From Spirochaetota bacterium (GTDB lineage: Bacteria > Spirochaetota > Spirochaetia > Treponematales > UBA12059), in contig JAKQNL010000081.1 in assembly GCA_029565815.1 (NCBI GenBank), forward strand, positions 1 through 8,713: a stretch of DNA of 8,713 nt, given 5' to 3'. The translations under genes and the position numbers were made by a program. Positions 1 through 5,613 of the stretch are shown here, in pieces (the first letter of the stretch is position 1; the number at the start of each line of letters is the position of its first letter). The notes beneath the pieces were generated by a model. It saw only the letters and a program-made list of their open reading frames with translations. It searched no databases and was not told the DNA's origin.

Positions 1-549
1 GTCGTGCAGGGAACCACGAACAGAACCAGCATAACTGCCAGCATTATTCTTACCACAAAGGCCGAGCAATGGAGCTGGAAAGGCGCGATCCGCAAAGGCA
101 CGCAGGAAAATCCCCTCGAAATACAATTCACGATCTGGTCGCTTAATGGCGTTATGGTCACAAGCGATTCCTACAAGCTGGAACCGTGGAATGGCCTTAA
201 AGTAGTGATTCTTCCAATCGACAACAGCGTCACGCTCGATCCTGCGCCGGACCGCCAGATTTGGCTGAGCGACGAAAGCGGTCTGCACTACTACGCGCAA
301 AGCGTACTCTATCCTACTCACAACAAAGAAACCATGGAACCGGAAAAAATGGCCAATTGCTTAGTGCTATCACATCCCGGCCAGAAACTGCAGTTTTTCA
401 AAGCAGACGGCACGCTCCTTGGAGACTCGGTGAGCGGGCGGCTGAATATTCGCATCGGTATTAGCGCCGAGGACAGGGCTGCCGTTGAGTACATGGCATG
501 CCTTGGTGAAGTGATGAAAAGCCTTGCCCAAGAGGTAAAACGACTGTAA
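1..549 (+). CDS. Hypothetical protein, probably truncated by the left window edge
   Basis: The reading frame is open from base 1 to the TAA at 547-549 and gives at least 182 residues. A GTG at base 4 could be a start, but no upstream sequence is visible to show a ribosome binding site, so I treat the gene as 5'-partial. I do not recognise the family. What remains looks like a soluble, beta-rich protein: alternating hydrophobic strands (for example QFTIWSLNGVMVTS and LKVVILPID), several Trp residues, and an FFKADGTLLG turn. It ends in a charged amphipathic helix (AEDRAAVEYMACLGEVMKSL). No membrane segment or catalytic motif is visible in this part. A likely terminator starts at its stop codon, so it probably ends its transcription unit and is separate from the next gene. 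Confidence 0.75.
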   Translation, partial: VVQGTTNRTSITASIILTTKAEQWSWKGAIRKGTQENPLEIQFTIWSLNGVMVTSDSYKLEPWNGLKVVILPIDNSVTLDPAPDRQIWLSDESGLHYYAQSVLYPTHNKETMEPEKMANCLVLSHPGQKLQFFKADGTLLGDSVSGRLNIRIGISAEDRAAVEYMACLGEVMKSLAQEVKRL

Positions 550-596
550 ACCTGCCGGATAGATATTCGCTTGCGGCCTACTTGTGCGGGTTTTTC
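548..596 (+). terminator. Likely rho-independent terminator after the first gene
   Basis: AAACCTGC (548-555) pairs with GCGGGTTT (586-593), with one T-G wobble, and a T-run follows at 591-595. The intervening loop is long, but it contains a second short inverted repeat (GCCG at 554-557, CGGC at 574-577) that would shorten it. The stem begins inside the stop codon of the upstream gene, and a promoter follows at once, so a transcription boundary here makes sense. The pairing was read by eye and no folding energy was computed. Confidence 0.5.
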
Positions 597-626
597 TTGC
601 CGTCTGGGCCTGCAAGCGAGTATAGT
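597..626 (+). promoter_or_regulatory. Sigma70-type promoter for the DUF2156 gene, apparently leaderless
   Basis: TTGCCG (597-602) matches the -35 consensus at 4 of 6 bases. After an 18-base spacer, TATAGT (621-626) matches the -10 consensus at 5 of 6. Transcription would start about 7 bases downstream, at 633-634, which is the A of the ATG at 634. No Shine-Dalgarno sequence precedes that ATG. The arrangement therefore predicts a leaderless mRNA, which is common in actinobacteria. Confidence 0.6.
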
Positions 627-633
627 GGTATGC

Positions 634-1515
634 ATGAAGATACCAGAATATCCACAGTTCGCACCTTTAAGCGTCGATATGCGCGAGGAGCTGTACCCGG
701 CGCTCAACATGCTTACCGACGGCGTGTCGGAGTTTACGTTTTCCGGCCTGTACCTGTTCCGGAACAATTACCGCTACAGGGCATCGCACCTGTCCGGCAA
801 GACCTTCGTGATCTCGGGCATTAAGGAAGACAAGCGCTTTTTCTTTACCCCGTGTTGCGTGCCGGATACGCAAACCTTGCGCTCAATATTTGAGGATCAC
901 GATTACCTTAAGAACATGTCCGAAACCCAGTGCAAAGCGGAACGCATACGCCTGGAAGCGGACGGCTACGAAGTGCACGAGGACAGGGATAACTTCGACT
1001 ACCTGTATGACCGGTCCGATCTTGCGGAGTTGTCCGGCAAGGCATACCACAAAAAACGCAATTTGGTGAACGCTTTTTTGAACTCCTACAATTACGAGCA
1101 ACGCATGCTGGACGCCGCAACCGTTAGCGATGCGATCGCGGTGCTGGACAAATGGCGGGAAGAAAAAGGCGTTGACGGCGATTACGCGGCTGCTCGCGAG
1201 GCGCTTGACCTTTATACCGTGCTGGGCATGCGTGGCGCGGTATACTACGTGGACGGAAAGCCCGCGGGTTATGCCTTGGGCGAACCTTTGGCAAAGGGCC
1301 GCATGTTCGCCGTGCATTTCGAGAAAGCCGTCGGGTCCTACAAAGGCATTTATCAATTCGTGAACCAGGCTTTTGCCCAGGCGCTGCCTGCATACATGAA
1401 AACGGTCAACAGGGAACAGGATCTAGGCGATGAAGGATTACGTCAGGCAAAAATGACTTACCGGCCGTCCGGCTTCGTGCGCAAGTACCGTGTCTATCCT
1501 AAAAATGGAGCCTAG
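634..1515 (+). CDS. DUF2156 protein, GNAT-like aminoacyltransferase family (phosphatidylglycerol lysyltransferase C-terminal type)
   Basis: This 293-residue soluble protein fits the DUF2156 / LPG synthase C-terminal family, a tandem GNAT fold related to domains that move aminoacyl groups from tRNA to lipids or peptides. Family landmarks are visible: YLYD (123-126), L-x-G-K-x-Y-H-K-K-R-N (133-143), a VDGKPAGYALGEPL strand pair (206-219), HFEKA (228-232), GIYQFVNQAF (238-247), NREQDLG (259-265) and LRQAKMTYRP (269-278). It has no membrane domain, unlike full MprF proteins, so it is the short stand-alone type. The substrate cannot be told from sequence. I chose ATG 634 because the family begins close to MKIPEYPQF and the promoter ends just before it; an upstream TTG at 571 lies in the terminator/promoter region. 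The next gene starts one base after its stop, so the two are probably co-transcribed. Confidence 0.9.
   Translation: MKIPEYPQFAPLSVDMREELYPALNMLTDGVSEFTFSGLYLFRNNYRYRASHLSGKTFVISGIKEDKRFFFTPCCVPDTQTLRSIFEDHDYLKNMSETQCKAERIRLEADGYEVHEDRDNFDYLYDRSDLAELSGKAYHKKRNLVNAFLNSYNYEQRMLDAATVSDAIAVLDKWREEKGVDGDYAAAREALDLYTVLGMRGAVYYVDGKPAGYALGEPLAKGRMFAVHFEKAVGSYKGIYQFVNQAFAQALPAYMKTVNREQDLGDEGLRQAKMTYRPSGFVRKYRVYPKNGA
1507..1510 (+). promoter_or_regulatory. Ribosome binding site that decides the nucleotidyltransferase start
   Basis: GGAG lies inside the last codons of the DUF2156 gene, six bases before GTG 1517. The alternative starts, GTG 1490 and ATG 1505, have no comparable purine-rich stretch in front of them. 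This favours GTG 1517 and suggests translational coupling. Confidence 0.5.
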
Positions 1516-1516
1516 C

Positions 1517-2527
1517 GTGGACTTTCAGCACCTGGTACGTACCGGTTTATCCGGCGGCCATGCTGTTGCCCAACAGCTAACAGGTTGTGCCGCACAGCTG
1601 GCTGGCTACGACGAATTAGAAGCCTATCGAGCTCACCTTGCGTCCAAAACCGTATGCCTTACCATGCTGGCAGGCGCTGGAACCCGGTGGCTCAGTTCGC
1701 TGGCAAGCCTTGCGCGCATGCCGGATGGCTATACACCGCAAATGCCCCGGGCTCTGTTCCCGGTACACAATGCGACAGGCTGCGGTCCGAATCCAATTCC
1801 TATCGGCGCGTATGCACTTATGGCCGTGCGCGGCTTGGGAACGCATGTCATCGTGGTACGTGGCTGGGAAGATGTTATAACATCCAGGATACTGTCGCCG
1901 CTTGGCATACAACCGGCCGATGTGCGTTTTGTAAGCCAAAAGGAAGCGAACGGAAAACCGCGCGGCCACGGCGACGCCGCCTGGCAGGCTATGGACCAGT
2001 GGCGCACTGCGGAGTATGTCCTTGTGAATTTCGGCGGGGACGCTTCTTCGCCGGATACCGCATTCCGGGCTCTGGCGACTATGGATGCCTTGTGTAGGAC
2101 GCAAACAGAGCTGCCGGCGCTGGTGCTGCCGGTTGCGAGCATGAAAGACCCGGCCTACCCCATCGGGGTTGATGCGGATGGTTTGCCCGTTTCGTTCGGC
2201 CATGCAAAACTCCAAGGTCTAAAACCATCCGCTACTGCTGCTTTGTCGTACACTAATGTTGGCATACGCGTATACCGGGCCAAAGCTTTAGAGGAGCTTG
2301 TATCAAAAGCTGCCTCTCTGTGGCGACAGCCAAACGGCCTGTGGGCGGTTCCGGGCAACGATCCGGATGGCGGGGAATTTGCGCTGGACAATGTGGATGC
2401 AGAATTTGCCCATGCCGGAAAGGCTCGCCTTTTGGCCATAGCTTCTAGCGACGAATTGACGCCGGTAAAATCCCTTGGGGATATACCCGGCTTCGAGAAA
2501 GCTGTATCCAGGTTGTGGCACGAGTGA
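1517..2527 (+). CDS. Sugar-nucleotidyltransferase-like protein (GlmU/NTP-transferase fold)
   Basis: The product is a 336-residue soluble protein with the signature order of a nucleotide-sugar pyrophosphorylase. It has an LAGAGTRW nucleotide-binding loop (51-58, the usual GxGTR motif), then PRALFPV (77-83, the usual PKxLxPV position, Arg in place of Lys). GHGDAAWQA (150-158) stands where GlmU-type enzymes have their base-recognition loop, and VNFGGDASSPD (170-180) carries the metal-binding Asp. TNVGIRVY (246-253) and TPVKSLGD (315-321) follow. It would be expected to join an NTP and a sugar phosphate, but the sugar is unknown and no acyltransferase half is present. The first 45 residues form an extension ahead of the catalytic fold. 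ATG 1505 is an alternative start, four residues longer. It is probably co-transcribed with the DUF2156 gene, and a hairpin follows 60 bases downstream. Confidence 0.8.
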   Translation: MDFQHLVRTGLSGGHAVAQQLTGCAAQLAGYDELEAYRAHLASKTVCLTMLAGAGTRWLSSLASLARMPDGYTPQMPRALFPVHNATGCGPNPIPIGAYALMAVRGLGTHVIVVRGWEDVITSRILSPLGIQPADVRFVSQKEANGKPRGHGDAAWQAMDQWRTAEYVLVNFGGDASSPDTAFRALATMDALCRTQTELPALVLPVASMKDPAYPIGVDADGLPVSFGHAKLQGLKPSATAALSYTNVGIRVYRAKALEELVSKAASLWRQPNGLWAVPGNDPDGGEFALDNVDAEFAHAGKARLLAIASSDELTPVKSLGDIPGFEKAVSRLWHE

Positions 2528-2586
2528 TACGGCTATAACCGCAACAGCACTTCTGAAAATATCGGGCTGTAGACAGGAAGCTTTTA

Positions 2587-2627
2587 GGGAAGCTCTAAAA
2601 ACTGAATTTTTTGAGCTTCCCTTGTGT
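2587..2627 (+). terminator. Strong hairpin downstream of the nucleotidyltransferase gene
   Basis: GGGAAGCTC (2587-2595) pairs perfectly with GAGCTTCCC (2613-2621). Five A's (2597-2601) can extend the stem by pairing with the T-run at 2607-2612, past one bulged T, leaving a small loop. The bases after the stem, TTGTGTTTCCCC, are only moderately T-rich, so this may be a weak or factor-assisted terminator. A partial direct repeat of the left arm, GGAAGCT, lies just upstream near 2577. The rest of the 145-base gap (2528-2672) holds the next promoter and nothing else I can identify. Confidence 0.6.
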
Positions 2628-2656
2628 TTCCCCTACCATCGAAAGAGTCGCTGCGC

Positions 2657-2662
2657 TATACT
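2657..2662 (+). promoter_or_regulatory. Candidate -10 element for the cNMP-domain / radical SAM operon
   Basis: TATACT matches the -10 consensus at 5 of 6 bases and ends ten bases before the ATG at 2673. Transcription would begin near 2669, leaving a leader of only a few bases and no Shine-Dalgarno, much like the DUF2156 promoter. The -35 region is poor: TACCAT at 2634-2639 is the best candidate with 17-base spacing. The call therefore rests on the -10 and its position. Confidence 0.4.
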
Positions 2663-2672
2663 TACAGCTACC

Positions 2673-3113
2673 ATGATCGAAGTAAGCGCCTTGCAAAAGT
2701 ATGCTCTGTTTGGTGGCTTGTCCGCCGATGATATTACAGCGATTAAACCGTACATGGGTGGAGCTGCCTATGATCCTGGGGACGCTATCATCAGCGAAGG
2801 CAAGCCCAACGGCCGTATCCATTTCATCATAGACGGCCGTGTTCAGGTAACCAAGCGCAATCGCTCCTTGGTTGAGCTTGGCGAGGGCGAGGCGTTCGGG
2901 GAGGTGGAAGTCCTCGATGTCCAGCCCGCCGTCGCAACGATACGCGCCATTACGGTTGCGCGCATCGTCTATATATCCAATGCCAACCTGCATGCCATTT
3001 ACAAAGCTGATAGCCGCATTTTTTCCATGCTCATCATGAACCTAGCCAGAGAGTTGGCCAGACGTTTGCGCCGCGCGGACGAATTATTGTGTCCGGAGGA
3101 CAAGCCGCAGTGA
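2673..3113 (+). CDS. Single-domain cyclic-nucleotide-binding-like protein without a DNA-binding domain
   Basis: This 146-residue protein is essentially one cNMP-binding (CAP/PKA regulatory) beta-roll followed by a basic helix. LQKYALFGGLSADDITAI (7-24) is the usual N-terminal helix. YDPGDAIISEGKPNGRIHFI (33-52) and DGRVQVT (54-60) are the strands leading to the phosphate-binding cassette, GEAFGEVEVLD (72-82). FGE is kept, but where CAP has Arg82-Ser83 the protein has Ala86-Val87, so classical cAMP binding may be lost or altered. The C-terminal helix (about 115-138) carries an RELARRLRR run and no helix-turn-helix follows, so it is not a CRP-type regulator by itself. ATG 2673 is chosen because the domain begins there; the frame runs upstream to 2475 only by crossing the intergenic hairpin. 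Its TGA overlaps the ATG of the radical SAM gene (TGATG), which suggests coupled expression and perhaps a physical partnership. Confidence 0.85.
   Translation: MIEVSALQKYALFGGLSADDITAIKPYMGGAAYDPGDAIISEGKPNGRIHFIIDGRVQVTKRNRSLVELGEGEAFGEVEVLDVQPAVATIRAITVARIVYISNANLHAIYKADSRIFSMLIMNLARELARRLRRADELLCPEDKPQ
3095..3100 (+). promoter_or_regulatory. Ribosome binding site for the radical SAM gene
   Basis: GGAGGA lies within the end of the cNMP-domain gene. It is 12 bases before ATG 3113 and 9 bases before the in-frame GTG 3110. It lies downstream of the other in-frame GTG at 3089, so it cannot serve that start. It therefore supports a start at 3110 or 3113. Confidence 0.5.
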
Positions 3114-5560
3114 TGCGCCCGCCAGAACCCCCATACCCCGGCCACAGTGTTAGCGATTTTGGCAACCCTTCCTGGGAGAGTGCGAGCCCTCGTATTCTTA
3201 TTGTGCGTCTGTCACCGTTCCGCGATGTCGAGCGATCCGCGCCGCATCTGTTTTTATTCCGGGAACTGCGCGGTGTTTTGGGTGGGAATCAGTTGTACAT
3301 CGATTTTTGCTTTTTGCCGGATGCGCGCGAACGAGCACGGCGCGACCGGGAAAAATTACCGTGGATGCTGGGTGTGGCTTCTGTTTGCCCTGCTTTGGAT
3401 TTTGATGTACTTCTCATAAGCAACGCATACACTTTGGAACTGGTTAACCTGACACCCATGTTGGAACGTTCGGGTATTCCGCATTGCCGCAGTAAGCGCA
3501 TGAACGGCAATTACCCAGTAATCGCATTAGGAGGCTCCAACGCGATGGCTGCAGGAGCCATTATCGATCACAACAAAAAGCTTGCAGGTGATTGTGGAGT
3601 CGAAGCGATAGCTGACTGCATGTTCTTTGGCGAAGGCGAAGGCCGCGCAGGCCAGCTTGGATACACGCTCTCCGTACTAGCAAAAAGCAAAGGACAAAAA
3701 CGTAACGAGATGCTGGCTGAGCTTGCTGGCAGCATGGATGGCTTGTGGGTTGCCGCTCGCCCTCTGGCTGTACAGCGGGCAAAGGCAATGGGTCTATCGT
3801 TTCCATCAACGCTGCCTCCTTTAATTAACGGAGCTGAAGCCACTACAGCCCGGCTAGAAATAAGTTTAGGTTGTCCGAGCTTTTGCTCATTCTGTTTTGA
3901 AAGCTGGGAAAGAAAGCCGTATCGAGAACGCAGCCTTACAGACATACGTACGCAAGCGCGAGAGCTGAAAAAAGCGGGTGTCCAGAATGTGGAATTGGCA
4001 AGCTACAACTTTAACGCGCACCAAGATATAGTTCGCATCGTGCTAGAACTAAACCGCATGTTCGACAAGGTAAACGCGATGAGCCAGCGCGCTGATCTTT
4101 TAGCCAACACGCCTGGGCTTGCAAAGTTTGAATCGATTGCAGGCAAGCAAAGCTTTACGCTCGGAGTAGAAGGTGTCTCCCAAAGGATGCGCGCCTATTA
4201 CAGCAAGGATCTGGATGAAGCTACCATACTGAAAGCAGCTCGAGCTGTCCTCGAGTGCGGGGCTAGGGAAATAGCCCTTTTTTATATTTTTTCCGGTTTT
4301 GAGACCAAAGAGGATATGGCTGAATTGCGCTCTTTTTGCGCAAAACTAGCTGCACTGCTAAAAGCTGTTCCTCGGCCGCCACGCATAATTCTGTCATCGG
4401 GCGCATTGGTGCGCATGCCGTATACCCCGCTTGCGTGGGAAGCGCTCAAAATAGATCCGGCCGATTATGAAGATATAAACACTGCTTTGGAAAACGCAGC
4501 CCGCGACTATTCTTGGGATTACCGCGGGCCGGATGATTGGGATGCGTACCGTTTGTCCCAGGTGCTGGCTTTGGCACCTGTCGGCTCGTTTGAGTTGCTG
4601 GAAATGCTAGCAGAAACCGATACGGTGTTTGACTTGCACCTAAGCAAAGGCAGCTGGGAACGGGCGAGAAAATTCCTGGATGCTCATTCTATGCTTGGCT
4701 CTTCGTTCATACAGAGCAAGGCAAAGGACTATCCATTTGCAATGCCTTGGCTTGTAAGTGCAAGCGATACGGATTTTGCCTGGGAGCGTTTCCTCGCAGC
4801 CAAGGACGCAAAAGAAGAAGGCTCGTGCTTCCAGGCCCTTTGCATGGCTTGCGGAGCGTGCACCGACAACAGCGAGCGAAACTTCCTATCCACTCACCGC
4901 ATACAGCCTGCTGGCTTTGCACAGCTGCAAGAACTGGCGGCGATTATGGAAACAAAGCGCAAGCCGTTGTACCGTTATGCTCGACTGTGGTTAAGCCAAC
5001 AGGAATCATGCGCGCATCAACAGTATGCTTCCAGAATGGTTATGGCAGGCTGCATGGAAAAACTAGCGGCCATTGATGCTACCTTGTCAGATAGTCTGTT
5101 CCGCGCAGAGGATATATTCCTACAGAGCGATGACGTTCGTAATCGCTTGCCTGGGGCATTTGGGGAAACCTGGTACCGTCTGGCTTTTACAAGTCAGCTT
5201 AACGATTCGATAGCACTCCAGCTGGGGTGGGTGGAAAATCCTCCAATCGTTGATTCTATCCGGGTTCGCATAGATTGCCCTGGTTCTTCACCTACGACGC
5301 TTACTGAAGTTGTTGGAACATTTCTTGAGCACGCTCGACTGCCCGCGACGATGCGCCGGATTTCGGACGAATCGGTTTTCGCTTTGGCAGACAAAGCGCG
5401 AAAACGGCGGAACGTCCTTACTGCATGCGTCAAACCGAGTGCTGAAGGTTCGGTAGCCGAGCTTGTGTGCGGCCAGAAATTTGATTTGGAACTGTTTGCA
5501 AAAGTGGCCAAAGAAAAAAACGTACGCTACACGCTCTGTGTGCAAATACAGGACGCTTAG
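3113..5560 (+). CDS. Large radical SAM protein with TIGR03960-like N-terminal domain and second Cys cluster
   Basis: The 815-residue product (numbered from ATG 3113) contains C254-x3-C258-x2-C261, the radical SAM [4Fe-4S] motif, within ISLGCPSFCSFCFESW. The N-terminal 230 residues resemble the Rossmann/B12-binding-like domain of TIGR03960-type and other B12-domain radical SAM proteins: FDVLLISNAYTLELVNLTPML, PVIALGGSNAMAAGAI and MFFGEGEG follow that pattern. No DxHxxG cobalamin His motif is visible, so B12 binding is doubtful. LGVEGVSQRMRAYYSK, in the barrel, matches the substrate-strand region of the superfamily. A second cluster, C572-x4-C577-x2-C580-x2-C583, could bind another Fe-S cluster or zinc. 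The last 230 residues are not assigned to any family I know; a weak SIRVRIDCPG strand region lies near the end. The reaction and substrate are unknown. It overlaps the upstream gene's stop by one base; GTG 3110 or 3089 are alternative starts. Confidence 0.85.
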   Translation: MRPPEPPYPGHSVSDFGNPSWESASPRILIVRLSPFRDVERSAPHLFLFRELRGVLGGNQLYIDFCFLPDARERARRDREKLPWMLGVASVCPALDFDVLLISNAYTLELVNLTPMLERSGIPHCRSKRMNGNYPVIALGGSNAMAAGAIIDHNKKLAGDCGVEAIADCMFFGEGEGRAGQLGYTLSVLAKSKGQKRNEMLAELAGSMDGLWVAARPLAVQRAKAMGLSFPSTLPPLINGAEATTARLEISLGCPSFCSFCFESWERKPYRERSLTDIRTQARELKKAGVQNVELASYNFNAHQDIVRIVLELNRMFDKVNAMSQRADLLANTPGLAKFESIAGKQSFTLGVEGVSQRMRAYYSKDLDEATILKAARAVLECGAREIALFYIFSGFETKEDMAELRSFCAKLAALLKAVPRPPRIILSSGALVRMPYTPLAWEALKIDPADYEDINTALENAARDYSWDYRGPDDWDAYRLSQVLALAPVGSFELLEMLAETDTVFDLHLSKGSWERARKFLDAHSMLGSSFIQSKAKDYPFAMPWLVSASDTDFAWERFLAAKDAKEEGSCFQALCMACGACTDNSERNFLSTHRIQPAGFAQLQELAAIMETKRKPLYRYARLWLSQQESCAHQQYASRMVMAGCMEKLAAIDATLSDSLFRAEDIFLQSDDVRNRLPGAFGETWYRLAFTSQLNDSIALQLGWVENPPIVDSIRVRIDCPGSSPTTLTEVVGTFLEHARLPATMRRISDESVFALADKARKRRNVLTACVKPSAEGSVAELVCGQKFDLELFAKVAKEKNVRYTLCVQIQDA
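4260..4292 (+). terminator. Terminator-like hairpin plus U-tract inside the radical SAM gene
   Basis: GGGCTA (4260-4265) pairs perfectly with TAGCCC (4272-4277) around a GGGAAA loop, and TTTTTT (4278-4283) follows directly, then ATATTTTTT to 4292. This has the form of an intrinsic terminator in the sense direction, in the middle of a coding sequence (codons for about AREIALFYIF). It may cause partial termination when untranslated. The stem is only six pairs (seven with a G-T wobble), so function is not certain. Confidence 0.4.
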
Positions 5561-5567
5561 GCATGCT

Positions 5568-5600
5568 CTGCACGCATATACCGTGCGTATATGCGCGCAG
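5568..5600. terminator. Hairpin between convergent genes
   Basis: CTGC-A-CGCATATAC (5568-5581) pairs with GTATATGCG-C-GCAG (5587-5600): nine pairs, one A/C mismatch, then four more, around a five-base CGTGC loop. It occupies most of the 53-base gap between the radical SAM stop and the phosphoesterase stop, so it could serve both strands. Neither side has a T-tract, so it may block or protect 3' ends rather than act as a classical terminator. An alternative stem, GCACG (5570-5574) with CGTGC (5582-5586), would compete with it. Confidence 0.5.
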
Positions 5601-5613
5601 ATTGTGTATTGGC

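Noticed and set aside
571..633. TTG-initiated N-terminal extension of the DUF2156 protein
   Set aside because: The extension lies in the terminator T-run and promoter, and its residues (Cys-rich, MRPTCAGF) do not fit the family.
1616..2215. 199-codon - strand frame opposite the nucleotidyltransferase
   Set aside because: Its product is Arg- and Cys-rich without domain features, and it is antisense to a gene with clear family motifs.
2475..2672. 66-codon upstream extension of the cNMP-domain gene
   Set aside because: It overlaps the end of the previous gene, crosses a strong hairpin and the -10 element, and adds no domain sequence.
3089..3112. GTG 3089 as start of the radical SAM gene
   Set aside because: The GGAGGA ribosome binding site lies downstream of it, and the TGATG overlap at 3111-3115 is the more usual coupled arrangement. 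It cannot be fully excluded.
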